64,000 bases of DNA from Paenibacillus sp. FSL W8-0186 (lineage in GTDB: Bacteria > Bacillota > Bacilli > Paenibacillales > Paenibacillaceae), in assembly GCF_037969765.1 (NCBI RefSeq), contig NZ_CP150207.1, forward strand, positions 5,153,501 to 5,217,500, in the 5' to 3' direction. Under the pieces are notes generated by a model, which made no database searches, was not told the origin of the DNA, and saw nothing but the letters and a program-made list of their open reading frames with translations. This document shows positions 1-8,112 of this stretch, piece by piece (position 1 is the stretch's first letter; every line of letters begins with the position of its first letter). A program made the translations under genes and the position numbers.

Positions 1-332
1 GTATCCCCAGGGTTGAGCGCAGCCAGATATACCGCAAGGTTCGCTTGCGCACCGGAGTGAGGCTGAACGTTGGCATGCTCTGCTCCAAACAATTCCTTGG
101 CGCGGTCACGGGCGATGTCCTCTACGATATCCACGTGTTCGCAGCCGCCATAATAGCGTTTGCCTGGATATCCTTCCGCGTATTTGTTCGTCAGCACGGA
201 ACCCATAGCTTCGATAACCGCTTCGCTGACAATGTTCTCGGAAGCAATCAGTTCGATGTTGTTCCGTTGGCGCTTAAGCTCCAGATTCATCGCTTCCAGT
301 ACTGCAGGGTCTTGTTTTTTCAATTGATCCAT
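1..332 (-). CDS. glyA: Serine hydroxymethyltransferase, partial
   Basis: This is the N-terminal ~110 residues of GlyA, the PLP enzyme that converts serine and tetrahydrofolate to glycine and 5,10-methylene-THF in the cytoplasm. The reverse-strand translation begins [18 protein letters not shown] and continues through [29 protein letters not shown] and [14 protein letters not shown], all conserved in the family. The ATG at 332-330 follows an AAGGAGGATTTTGG binding site. The 3' part lies outside the window. It sits downstream of ywlG on the same strand, as in Bacillus. Identification is very secure. Confidence 0.96.
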   Translation of the reverse strand, partial: MDQLKKQDPAVLEAMNLELKRQRNNIELIASENIVSEAVIEAMGSVLTNKYAEGYPGKRYYGGCEHVDIVEDIARDRAKELFGAEHANVQPHSGAQANLAVYLAALNPGD

Positions 333-388
333 TGTCCAAAATCCTCCTTATATTAAAAAATAATAAATTTGTGATGACACTCCAAACA

Positions 389-976
389 TCAGTCGCACAG
401 ATGCGAATCCTGCACCTCCGGCAGCTGATAGACCGCCCGTTCCCCGCCGATCAGTTTCGGCCGCGTCCAGGCTGCGGTCACCCTAGCCTCCCCGATATAC
501 CGCCTCGCTGGGCGATAAGGAACAGCTACGCGTTTTAGATGCATGCCGATCAGCGTCTCGCCGACATCCAGGCCGGCATGAGCCTGAACGCTTTCTGCCA
601 GGCAGGGCTGCTTCAGCTGGCGGTATGCCGCAGCTGCCATTGAACCGCCTGCCTTCGGCACAGGCACAGCCGCAACTTCAGTTAAACCCAGCCGCTCCAG
701 CACAGAACGCTCCATGACCAGTGCCCGGTTCAAATGCTCACAGCATTGAAAGGCTATCTCAAAGCCATGCTTGCTCTGCACTTCGGCAAATCCGGCATAC
801 AATTCAGCGGCTATATTCTCTGCGCCAGCCGTACCGATCCGTTGCCCTGCCACCTCGCTTGTACTAGCTCCGATGACGACCAGATGCCCGGATCCGAGGG
901 AAGCTGCGGAGACCAGTTCCTCCAACACCTCGGCCGCTTGCTCGCGAAGCGATTGCTCCGTTCGTTCTCTATCCAT
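389..976 (-). CDS. ywlG: YwlG/TIGR01440 family protein (DUF436)
   Basis: This 195-residue cytoplasmic protein matches the conserved but functionally unassigned YwlG family; the region VIGASTSEVAGQRIGTAG and the segment AFQCCEHLNRALV are characteristic. An in-frame GTG exists at 988, but the GAAGGGTGG site is spaced correctly for the ATG at 976, so I use that. It lies between ywlE and glyA as in Bacillus subtilis, though rpiB (ywlF), which normally sits between ywlE and ywlG there, is not present. A weak -10 and a perfect palindrome lie directly upstream, suggesting its own transcription start. The molecular function is unknown. Confidence 0.9.
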   Translation of the reverse strand: MDRERTEQSLREQAAEVLEELVSAASLGSGHLVVIGASTSEVAGQRIGTAGAENIAAELYAGFAEVQSKHGFEIAFQCCEHLNRALVMERSVLERLGLTEVAAVPVPKAGGSMAAAAYRQLKQPCLAESVQAHAGLDVGETLIGMHLKRVAVPYRPARRYIGEARVTAAWTRPKLIGGERAVYQLPEVQDSHLCD

Positions 977-994
977 TATCGTATCCACCCTTCA

Positions 995-1017
995 TAGACA
1001 AGCTTGTCTATATTATA
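995..1017 (-). promoter_or_regulatory. Putative ywlG promoter -10 with 16-bp perfect palindrome
   Basis: TATAAT is read on the minus strand at 1017-1012, immediately followed by the perfect palindrome TAGACAAGCTTGTCTA at 995-1010, which would cover the transcription start. No good -35 is visible. The arrangement resembles a repressor operator but no regulator is assigned. Confidence 0.4.
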
Positions 1018-1073
1018 CCTAATAATTACGAGGGATAGTGACGGCGGCGGTGAAGCGAATTGTCTGAAATGAC

Positions 1074-1112
1074 GAAAAAGAGCATGACGCAGCAGATGCG
1101 TCGTGCTCTTTG
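1074..1112 (-). terminator. Intrinsic terminator after ywlE
   Basis: On the minus strand a 15-bp stem (AAAGAGCACGACGCA / TGCGTCATGCTCTTT, one G-U pair) is followed by a short T-run. It ends the ywlE transcript and separates it from ywlG-glyA. Confidence 0.8.
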
Positions 1113-1250
1113 CCCAGGCGACCGGCCGTATATTCCGATGCTCCATTGTGGTTTGATCCACTATCGTCGCCAGTTACATCGGATCCATTTCCATTCCACT
1201 TAAGAATAAAACATGCGAGTCACAATTGCAACCCGCTTTTTGCCTTTTCA

Positions 1251-1835
1251 TTAACGTAATCGCTCTTTCTCGAGCTTCGCAATGAGCTTCTCCAAGGCGG
1301 CACTGATTTCCTGGGCCGTAAGGTTATAATCCTCACGGCTGCCTCCGAATGGATCAGAAATGTCGTACCGCGGCATCCGCTGCAGCAGCTCGCGAATCCG
1401 CTGTTCCTTAGCCTCTTCCAAAGCTTGGCCCAGCGCGCGGCTCAGTTCAAGATCAGCGATCAACTGGCTAAGCTCGGCCTGCTCAGCCAGAACAACCTCA
1501 TCATCCTCGACATATTCCTTCAACATATAAATTTTATCCGCCTTCTCTGGGAAAGCGGCTATCGCCTGCTGCTTATGCCCCCCAGTCAGCGTAAGTATAA
1601 GATCGGCCCACTCGATCAATTCGGCATGAAGCGGGGTTGATGTGATCTGGTCATGGATTCCCTGATCCTTCAGCACGCCTTCGGCATGCCGGGAGATCGG
1701 CAGCCCCGCCACCGCGGCCACGCCCGCCGAAGCAACCTCCGCATCGATTCCCCGCTCCCGCGCCAGCTTGCGGAATATTCCTTCCGCAATCGGACTGCGG
1801 CAAGTGTTGCCGGTGCATACAAACAATATTCGCAA
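1251..1835 (-). CDS. ywlE: Protein arginine phosphatase (low-MW phosphatase fold)
   Basis: This 194-residue protein has the low-molecular-weight phosphatase loop CTGNTCRSP with C7 and R13, and the general-acid region DPFGG (D161). T11 in the loop is the residue that, in Bacillus YwlE, favours phospho-arginine over phospho-tyrosine, so removal of McsB-type arginine phosphorylation is the likely role. It is about 40 residues longer than the ~150-residue family norm because of an acidic, helical insertion around residues 110-152. The start is TTG at 1835, supported by GGAGGTGA seven bases upstream. It is downstream of mntP and ends before a strong terminator. Confidence 0.88.
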   Translation of the reverse strand: MRILFVCTGNTCRSPIAEGIFRKLARERGIDAEVASAGVAAVAGLPISRHAEGVLKDQGIHDQITSTPLHAELIEWADLILTLTGGHKQQAIAAFPEKADKIYMLKEYVEDDEVVLAEQAELSQLIADLELSRALGQALEEAKEQRIRELLQRMPRYDISDPFGGSREDYNLTAQEISAALEKLIAKLEKERLR

Positions 1836-1884
1836 GCCTGTTCACCTCCAGCTAATATCTAGTTGTATCTTATGTGACATTGTA

Positions 1885-2445
1885 TCAAAAGATGAAAATT
1901 AGTCCAAACGCAAGCAAAATGGCGCCGCCGGCAGCCTCCCCATATTCACCCAGCCGGCTCCCTACACCCCGGCCGAGCAGCAGACCCATGATCGACATGA
2001 TCCCGCCAAACACAGCAAAAGCAATGATCGTCAGCAGTAGGTCGCTATGGAACATGCCCAGGGATACACCTACAGAAAAGGAGTCCACGCTCACGCTTAG
2101 CGAAAACAGCAATACTCCAAAAAATGAACGGTAATTCACGATCCGCTCATTGCCGCCAAAAAATGAGTTCCATATCATATGCCCCCCTAGGAGCACAAGC
2201 AAGCTGCCGGATACATACTTGGACAGCCCTCCCAGCAGCTCCCCCGCATATTGTCCGGCAACGATGCCCAGCAGCGGCATCACAAAATGGAACAAAGCAA
2301 CCAGCAAGCTGATCCGGAATATTTCCATGCTCCTTACGCCGCGCATACCTATACCAATTCCTAGGGAAAAGGCGTCCATTCCCAAAGCTGCGGCCATTAA
2401 AGCTATCGTTAACAATTCACCCAGCCGCTCGTATACTACAGACAT
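1885..2445 (-). CDS. mntP: Manganese efflux pump MntP
   Basis: This is a 186-residue membrane protein with about six transmembrane helices and the internal repeat typical of MntP (DUF204 twice). The two repeat signatures GMDAFSLGIGIG and SVDSFSVGVSLG carry the conserved acidic residues thought to bind Mn2+. The likely job is Mn2+ export across the cytoplasmic membrane. An upstream in-frame ATG/GTG region extends the frame to 2487, but the ATG at 2445 behind GGGAGTGTGG fits the family N-terminus. It is the ywlD position of the Bacillus locus. No yybP-ykoY riboswitch can fit in the ~100-bp upstream gap. Confidence 0.88.
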   Translation of the reverse strand: MSVVYERLGELLTIALMAAALGMDAFSLGIGIGMRGVRSMEIFRISLLVALFHFVMPLLGIVAGQYAGELLGGLSKYVSGSLLVLLGGHMIWNSFFGGNERIVNYRSFFGVLLFSLSVSVDSFSVGVSLGMFHSDLLLTIIAFAVFGGIMSIMGLLLGRGVGSRLGEYGEAAGGAILLAFGLIFIF

Positions 2446-2547
2446 AACGCCACACTCCCATGTCCGAGGATGGTTTTGTACAACCATATGCGAGCATGGG
2501 ATGGTTCATGACAAGCTTTTGGGCGTTGCCCTGCAGCCTATCCCCGG

Positions 2548-3402
2548 CTACTCACCGAATAAATCTAGCTGGGAAGGCGGCAGCTCCGCCGGCTCCATCC
2601 CGAGAATTTTCATCATCTCCCGGGCGTTTGAAGCCGCATCTCCGCCGGAGTTATTATTAAAAATCATGCAGATTTCCTTCGCCCCCCGCGACTCCAGCAC
2701 GCGAAGCTTATCCCGCCATTCCGTCAATTCCTCTCGATTATAGCGGTACAAATAACGGATCTCCCTCCAATTGGGCGCACCGCTTTGCGTCCAGCCGGCG
2801 GCATTCCTGCCGTGGAGCCGGACAATCGTCAGCCGCTCGTCCGTTGGTTCAAGCACTGTAGGCACCGAGCCCAGGCCCACTTGAGGCTCGTCGCAGACGA
2901 TATGAATCCAGCCTTCCTCACGCATAAAGTCCAGCGTCCGCTCGCGCATCCCCTCGGCAAACCAGCTCTGGTGCCTGAACTCCAACGCTAGCGGCAGCCG
3001 CCCCATCCATTTCCTGACCGCCCGCAGCTGCCGGACATGATCGGGATTACAGTCGAACCAAGGCGGGAACTGGAACATCACCGCACGAAGACGTCCAGAT
3101 TCAACGACCGGCGCGATCGAGTCCAGATAAGCCTGGAACATGGCTCCCGGCCCCTCGAACGGGACCTTTCCCCGGGCATGTCCGGTCATGCCTTGATAGG
3201 CCTTGAGTATAAAAGTAAACGAAGGCGGCGTCATTTCCAGCCAGCGGGAGTACGTATCCCTGCCCAAAACGGCGTAAAACGAGCTGTCAACTTCCACAAT
3301 GGGAAAATGACGGGCGTACCATCCCAGCTTCTGCTTGGACGGTGTGCCGGGCGGATACAGATCGTCATGATCCCCCCACCCGGTAAGCCCAATAGATATC
3401 AT
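2548..3402 (-). CDS. DUF72 family protein (YunF/YecE-like)
   Basis: This 284-residue soluble protein belongs to the DUF72 TIM-barrel-like family: the N-terminal IGLTGWGDHDDLYPPGT, VEVDSSFYAV, the central FQFPPWF and late EICMIFNNNSGGDAASNA are its hallmarks. No enzymatic activity is firmly established for the family. The ATG at 3402 is preceded by GGCGGTGA. It lies between ywlC and mntP on the same strand with short gaps, so it is probably cotranscribed with them; Bacillus subtilis does not have it at this locus. Confidence 0.85.
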   Translation of the reverse strand: MISIGLTGWGDHDDLYPPGTPSKQKLGWYARHFPIVEVDSSFYAVLGRDTYSRWLEMTPPSFTFILKAYQGMTGHARGKVPFEGPGAMFQAYLDSIAPVVESGRLRAVMFQFPPWFDCNPDHVRQLRAVRKWMGRLPLALEFRHQSWFAEGMRERTLDFMREEGWIHIVCDEPQVGLGSVPTVLEPTDERLTIVRLHGRNAAGWTQSGAPNWREIRYLYRYNREELTEWRDKLRVLESRGAKEICMIFNNNSGGDAASNAREMMKILGMEPAELPPSQLDLFGE

Positions 3403-3431
3403 ACGGCTTCACCGCCTTTCGCCAGTATTCC

Positions 3432-4646
3432 TTATACATCTATGACGTCATGTCCCGCCGCTTTAAGCAGGCGGTTCATGACGGCGGCGCCGAGGCCGTC
3501 CTCGGGACAGGCCTCGGCCAGCATGTACGTGACGCCGCGCTCGTCGAAGCGGCGGAGCGCCGCGTAGAGACGGTGCGCAGCCGTCTCCAGCGCATGGATG
3601 CTGCCGAGCGAGAGCACGCAGTCGGCGCGGAAGTAAGGGAGGTGCTCTTCGAACGCGAGCACGCCCGTCACTTCCCCGCGCCGCGCGGCCGCCTCGAGCT
3701 CGGCGGCAATCCGGGCCGCCACGGCTTCGGCGGCGGCCCCGCGCACGATGCGCAGCGTTCCGCGCGGCGCATAGTGCGTGTACTTCATTCCCGGCGACTT
3801 CGGTGCCGGGATGTCCTGAGCCCCGCCCGCCTCCCGCAGGGCGGGGTCCAGGGTCACGCCGCCCGGGGCGACGCGGGCGAGCTGCTCGGCCGTGATCCCG
3901 CCAGGGCGGAGCACGGTGACCGTGCCGTCAGCGCCGGCCTCCACCACCGTCGACTCCACGCCCACCCCCGTGGGCCCGCCGTCGACGATGCCGTCGATCA
4001 CGCCTGCCAGATCCTCGCCCACATGCTGTGCCAGCGTGGGGCTCGGCCGCCCCGACCGGTTGGCGCTGGGCGCCGCCACCGGGCACCCCGCTGCGGCAAT
4101 CAGCCGCAGCGCTACGTCGTGGGCCGGCATCCGCACGGCCACGGTGGGCAGTCCCGCCGTTACCCGCGGCGAGACGGCGCCGGGGGCCGCTGGCAGCACC
4201 AGCGTCAGCGGCCCCGGCCAATAAGCCTCCATGAGCGCGCGCGCCGTCTCGTTCACCTCGGCGACGAGACCGTCCAGCTGCTTCATGTCGGCGATATGCA
4301 CGATCAGCGGGTTGTCGGAAGGCCGCCCTTTGGCGGCAAAAATCGACTCCACCGCTGCCGTGCTCCGGGCGTTCGCGCCGAGGCCGTACACCGTCTCGGT
4401 CGGAAAGGCCACTGTTCCTCCGGCCGCCAGCACCGCCGCAGCTGCCGCGATTGCCTTATCGCCGCCCGTTCCTGTGACATCCCACCAGCGCGTCCGCTCT
4501 CCACCAGTTGCATTCGCACCCTGCTGCCGAATCCCTGGCTCCAGCTCCCGTTCCCCAGGCCACTTGTCACGCTTAGCACCTTCGCCTCGCAGCTCCATTA
4601 TTCCGCTTTCCTTTATCGGTTCCTTGACCTGATCCTTATCGTCCAT
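3432..4646 (-). CDS. ywlC: L-threonylcarbamoyladenylate synthase (Sua5/YwlC type)
   Basis: This enzyme makes threonylcarbamoyl-AMP from threonine, bicarbonate and ATP, the first step of tRNA t6A37 synthesis. The YrdC domain is seen at residues 81-114 (FPTETVYGLG and KGRPSDNPL), followed by a linker containing SPGMKYTHYAP and a C-terminal Sua5 domain. At 404 residues it is longer than YwlC (~346) owing to a ~55-residue charged N-terminal extension with little family likeness. A second ATG at 4598 has a good AAAGGA site, so the true start may be residue 17. The coding DNA from about 3480 to 4480 is visibly more GC-rich than its neighbours. Confidence 0.92.
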   Translation of the reverse strand: MDDKDQVKEPIKESGIMELRGEGAKRDKWPGERELEPGIRQQGANATGGERTRWWDVTGTGGDKAIAAAAAVLAAGGTVAFPTETVYGLGANARSTAAVESIFAAKGRPSDNPLIVHIADMKQLDGLVAEVNETARALMEAYWPGPLTLVLPAAPGAVSPRVTAGLPTVAVRMPAHDVALRLIAAAGCPVAAPSANRSGRPSPTLAQHVGEDLAGVIDGIVDGGPTGVGVESTVVEAGADGTVTVLRPGGITAEQLARVAPGGVTLDPALREAGGAQDIPAPKSPGMKYTHYAPRGTLRIVRGAAAEAVAARIAAELEAAARRGEVTGVLAFEEHLPYFRADCVLSLGSIHALETAAHRLYAALRRFDERGVTYMLAEACPEDGLGAAVMNRLLKAAGHDVIDV

Positions 4647-4795
4647 GGCATATCCACTCTAACTTTCATCTATAGTTGTAATTATTATAACCTAACCCGC
4701 GCAGCGCAAAAAGCTTGTCCGCCCCCATAACCCTGTCCGCACGGTTATACGCTTGGCATGACAAGCCTTCTCCTCTTTTCAACATTTTCAATCGC

Positions 4796-5536
4796 TTATT
4801 TAAACAAGCCCATAATCCAATCCCACAGTCCCGAAAGCATATCCCACAGGAAAAAACGAACCTCCGCCTTCTCCTGCTGCACCGGCACATGCGTCTGCCC
4901 TGCTTCGTCCACGTCGCCCGAACCTGGCGCGTTAGCTAGATCAGCAGCGCCTGCCGCAGCTGCGCCCCCCGATGCCGGGGCTGCATTTTGAAGGGCAGCC
5001 TCGACCTCGTTCCCGCTCTTCGCCAGCGCCTCCCCGCTGCCAGCGTCGATGAAGCAAAGCGGCGGAAACAGCACGCACCACCAATTTTTGCCCTCGCCTT
5101 TCCCCAATGTCACGCGCAGCGCTTCATAATCCCCTGCCGGGTAAACGGCTCCGCCGTACATTTTCGTCGGAAAGGGGACAACCCCCAGCTCCACTTTGTA
5201 AGCATAGGTTTTGCCGCTTTTTTCAAGCGTCCGCTTTACTGTATCTTCTACTAAATCCAGGTTGCTCTGTATGACTCGCCGAGCCTCCGCTAGGCTGACG
5301 GGAGCTTCCAGCTGCTGAACCCATCCATTCATCTGCTCAACGATCGCATCGCGAACCTGCCGCTTGACCGCCTGATCACCCGGCCGATCCGAATTAGCAA
5401 GGATCCTCAGCCGGATTGATTCCTCCGGTATGGAGCTGCCGAGAGCGGCGGCATCGTTTTTTTGTCCTTCCCAAGACATGAACAAAATCATTAAGCTGCA
5501 AAAAATAAGTGCCATACTGCGGAACTGCCGTCTCAT
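4796..5536 (-). CDS. spoIIR: Stage II sporulation protein R
   Basis: SpoIIR is secreted from the forespore and triggers SpoIIGA to process pro-sigma-E in the mother cell. The 246-residue product has an N-terminal hydrophobic signal (residues 7-24) and the conserved core IPEESIRLRILANSD, FPTKMYGGAVYPAGDYEALRV and GKNWWCVLFPPLCF. A Gly/Ala-rich linker (about residues 185-220) precedes a C-terminal aromatic patch. The start at 5536 follows a GGGGGAAG site. A sigma-F-like promoter sits 37 bp upstream. Its place upstream of ywlC is as in Bacillus. Identification is secure. Confidence 0.93.
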   Translation of the reverse strand: MRRQFRSMALIFCSLMILFMSWEGQKNDAAALGSSIPEESIRLRILANSDRPGDQAVKRQVRDAIVEQMNGWVQQLEAPVSLAEARRVIQSNLDLVEDTVKRTLEKSGKTYAYKVELGVVPFPTKMYGGAVYPAGDYEALRVTLGKGEGKNWWCVLFPPLCFIDAGSGEALAKSGNEVEAALQNAAPASGGAAAAGAADLANAPGSGDVDEAGQTHVPVQQEKAEVRFFLWDMLSGLWDWIMGLFK

Positions 5537-5572
5537 TGCCGCTTCCCCCTCTACGAAACTACTGATGTCTAT

Positions 5573-5601
5573 CAGTATGTCCGTTTAAGAGAAACGTAAA
5601 C
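5573..5601 (-). promoter_or_regulatory. Sigma-F-like promoter of spoIIR
   Basis: On the minus strand GTTTA (-35) is followed after 14 bases by GGACATACTG, which fits the sigma-F -10 pattern GGnnAnAnTR at every fixed position. spoIIR is a known sigma-F target in Bacillus. The -35 differs from GYATA by one base and the spacer is one base short. Confidence 0.5.
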
Positions 5602-5656
5602 CTATCCATCTGCTAGATTTAAGCTCTAATTCTACCAATCTATGGCCGGCGGCTAA

Positions 5657-6841
5657 TTACTGCGGCCTGATCGAAGCGTACCGCGAAGTGGTCAAGGGGT
5701 GATCCTCCTCCGCCTCCTTGCCGTGAATCATAATGCTCATCGCTACCCCAATGCTGGCCATATTAATCATCAATGACGTCCCCCCGTAACTGATAAAGGG
5801 CAAAGTAATTCCCGTAAGCGGCATCAGGCCGATGAACATCCCGATGTTCTCGAAAATCTGGTACAGCAGCATCGCCACGATGCCGACGATCAGCAGCGGC
5901 CCGGAACGGTCCCGGCAATCCAGCGATATCAGAATCAGCCTATGAATCAGGACAAAATACAGCAGCAGCAATACCGAGCAGCCAATAAAGCCGAATTCCT
6001 CGGCTATGACGACAAAGATCGAATCGGAATACGTGAGCGGCACCAGATCAGCCTGAACGTTGGCGCCCTGCATGAAGCCTTCGCCCGTCATTCCGCCGGT
6101 GGCGATAGCCAGCTTGGCGTTTTTCGTATGATAGATCGCCTTGTCCGTGGCCATTTCCGGCATTAGCCAAGGGTCAATCCGTTCGATCCAGTGCTCCCGT
6201 CCGATATTTTCGAAGAAAGCATATACCTGCTCATAATATATTTTGTAAGCACTGATCCCACCCAGAACGGATCCGCCAAAAATCGCCAAGGCAATCAATG
6301 CATGCGTGTACTTGATATTTCCAATCCAGAGCATCCCCGCCAAAATCACGAGATAACTCAGCGCATTCCCCAAGTCGTTCTGAGCCATCACCGCTACAAA
6401 GGGGATGAAGGTTAACAAGCATACCGGCACGACATCCCGCCAGAACAATAGTCCGGATTTCCGCTTGCGAACAAGCAGGAATCCTAGAAAAATAACGAGG
6501 ATCAGCTTAAAAAACTCCGCCGGCTGAAAGCTGATTCCGCCCGGCAGCGTCATCCATCCCGTCGCGTTATGATATGTGTTCCCGATGAACATGACCACGA
6601 CGAGCAGACATAGTCCAAACAAATAAATATATATCGCATTTTTGATCAGCAGGCGGAAATCAAGCAAGGACACCAGAAAAAACACGGCAAAACCCAAAAT
6701 GTAATATTTCAGCATTTGCAGGTGATACCCGCTGTACTTCGTGCCCGAGGTTGCGCTGTAAAGGACCGCGATACTGATCCCCATGAGGATAAGCAAAATA
6801 AATACGATCGTGAAGTCAATTTTTTTAAGCTTGTTAAGCAT
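5657..6841 (-). CDS. FtsW/RodA/SpoVE family peptidoglycan glycosyltransferase
   Basis: This is a 394-residue polytopic membrane protein of the SEDS family, which polymerises lipid II into glycan strands with a partner class B PBP. It shows ten or so transmembrane helices, the loop FQPAEFFKL, the segment QNDLGNAL with the conserved catalytic Asp, and the C-terminal GITLPFISYGGTSL. RodA, FtsW and SpoVE cannot be separated from sequence alone; I lean to RodA-like from the N-terminus KIDFTIVFILLILMGISIAVLYSAT. A longer frame begins at 6886, but the AGGAGGAAGG site directs the ATG at 6841. It lies between prmC and spoIIR; no PBP gene is adjacent. Confidence 0.9.
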   Translation of the reverse strand: MLNKLKKIDFTIVFILLILMGISIAVLYSATSGTKYSGYHLQMLKYYILGFAVFFLVSLLDFRLLIKNAIYIYLFGLCLLVVVMFIGNTYHNATGWMTLPGGISFQPAEFFKLILVIFLGFLLVRKRKSGLLFWRDVVPVCLLTFIPFVAVMAQNDLGNALSYLVILAGMLWIGNIKYTHALIALAIFGGSVLGGISAYKIYYEQVYAFFENIGREHWIERIDPWLMPEMATDKAIYHTKNAKLAIATGGMTGEGFMQGANVQADLVPLTYSDSIFVVIAEEFGFIGCSVLLLLYFVLIHRLILISLDCRDRSGPLLIVGIVAMLLYQIFENIGMFIGLMPLTGITLPFISYGGTSLMINMASIGVAMSIMIHGKEAEEDHPLTTSRYASIRPQ

Positions 6842-7214
6842 TTGCCTTCCTCCTGCTCCAAACGATGAATGTGCAAAAACCGCCACTACATTTATTGTAA
6901 GTAAAAGTCAGGTTAAAGTCTATCTGGCAGCCCCAGAAAAGATTCCCCCGAAGACTGACGCCTTGCCTGCCGACAGCCCCGCTGAGAATAGGCCCAGCCT
7001 TTAATTCGCCACAAAAAAATTCCCCGGACGATGCGCCGGTGTTAACCTGCCGCTCTCGTCCAGGGAAGCTGTTGCTGCGATACTCGCTATTGAAAGGACA
7101 CGCGGTGCGGTCACGATGCTAGCCGTTGTCAGGGCTAATCGTTAACATTCCCAGCATCGGCCTTACCGTTCAGCGAGCGAGCCGCCAATTCTACTGCCGC
7201 ATAGTCACTCTAAA
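6842..7214. other. Intergenic region between prmC and the rodA-like gene
   Basis: These ~370 bp contain the prmC terminator (7013-7067) and the leader of the rodA-like gene. No ORF with a ribosome site was found. No convincing sigma-A promoter was recognised upstream of the rodA-like gene, although one must lie between the terminator and 6841 unless there is read-through. Confidence 0.6.
7013..7067 (-). terminator. Intrinsic terminator after prfA-prmC
   Basis: On the minus strand arms TTCCCTGGACGA and TCGTCCGGGGAA pair (one G-U or mismatch), enclosing an inner GC-rich hairpin, and are followed directly by seven Ts. Confidence 0.82.
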
Positions 7215-8108
7215 TCAGCGAACCGCGACACCCAGCACATGCCGGTCAATTCCGACCAAATCCGGAACGGTCACAATGTCCTGCCAATGCCCGGCTGCCC
7301 GCAGCATCTCGGCTACATCGGCGGCCTGCCCCAGGCCCAGCTCGAAGCCGATCAATCGAGGCGGCTGCGGAAGCAGCGCGAGCTGCGCCATCATCTCGCG
7401 GTATGGCGCCAGGCCGTCCGGGCCTCCGTCGAGTGCAGTGCGCGGCTCATAGTCGCGCACCTCCGGCTGGAGGCCCGCGATCACATCCGCCGGAATGTAC
7501 GGCGGATTGGACACCACGATGTCCAGCGCCTCGCCCGCAAACGGTTCAAGCAGGTTCCCCTGCTTGAACGCCACGTCCAGGCCGAGCCGCCGGACATTGC
7601 CCTGCGCCACCGCCAGCGCGTCCGGCGAGATATCGCTCGCCGCCACGCGCCAATTCGGGCGCAGGTGCTTCAAGGCAGCGGCAATCGCGCCGCTGCCGGT
7701 GCCGATGTCGGCGGCATACAGCGCGCCGCCGGCCGGCAGGCGATCGGCCTGCTGCACGATCGCCTCCACGAGCAGCTCCGTCTCCGGGCGGGGAATCAGC
7801 ACAGCCGGCGTGACTTGAAAGGTCAGGCCGTAGAATTCCTGCTCCCCGATAATGTACTGCGCTGGCTCGCCCGCCGCTTTGCGGCGGATCACTTCCTCCC
7901 ACGCTTCCTTCTTCTCGCCCGGGAACGGATCGCGCAGCGCCGCCAAATAAGCGGCGCCCTCCAGGCCGAGCACATGCCGGATCAGCAGCTCGGCGTTGGA
8001 GTCCGGCTCCTGCACGCCCGCCGCCGCTAAAAAAGAAGAAGCCTCTCTGCGGGCTTCCGAAATATTGTGCTTGTCAGATAGGGTATAGCTCACGCCGTCT
8101 CTGTTCAA
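7215..8108 (-). CDS. prmC: Peptide chain release factor N5-glutamine methyltransferase
   Basis: PrmC methylates the GGQ glutamine of release factors using S-adenosylmethionine. The 297-residue product has the N-terminal helical domain, GEPAQYIIGEQEFYG (residues 80-94), the SAM loop ADIGTGSGAI (133-142) and the catalytic NPPY (201-204). The start is TTG at 8108, with AAAGGAG eight bases upstream; no ATG is as well placed. It follows prfA, its substrate gene, by only four bases, so the two are an operon ended by the terminator at 7013-7067. Confidence 0.95.
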   Translation of the reverse strand: MNRDGVSYTLSDKHNISEARREASSFLAAAGVQEPDSNAELLIRHVLGLEGAAYLAALRDPFPGEKKEAWEEVIRRKAAGEPAQYIIGEQEFYGLTFQVTPAVLIPRPETELLVEAIVQQADRLPAGGALYAADIGTGSGAIAAALKHLRPNWRVAASDISPDALAVAQGNVRRLGLDVAFKQGNLLEPFAGEALDIVVSNPPYIPADVIAGLQPEVRDYEPRTALDGGPDGLAPYREMMAQLALLPQPPRLIGFELGLGQAADVAEMLRAAGHWQDIVTVPDLVGIDRHVLGVAVR

Positions 8109-8112
8109 AGCG

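Noticed and set aside
976..1161. 61-codon minus-strand ORF beginning MDQTTMEHRN
   Set aside because: It runs through the ywlE terminator and the ywlG promoter region and has no ribosome site.
2446..2547. yybP-ykoY manganese riboswitch for mntP
   Set aside because: Only about 100 bp are available before the DUF72 gene and no aptamer core or terminator is visible.
3450..4730. Plus-strand 426-codon ORF
   Set aside because: Antisense to ywlC in very GC-rich DNA, where stop codons are rare; composition is Arg/His/Pro-rich and no motif is seen.
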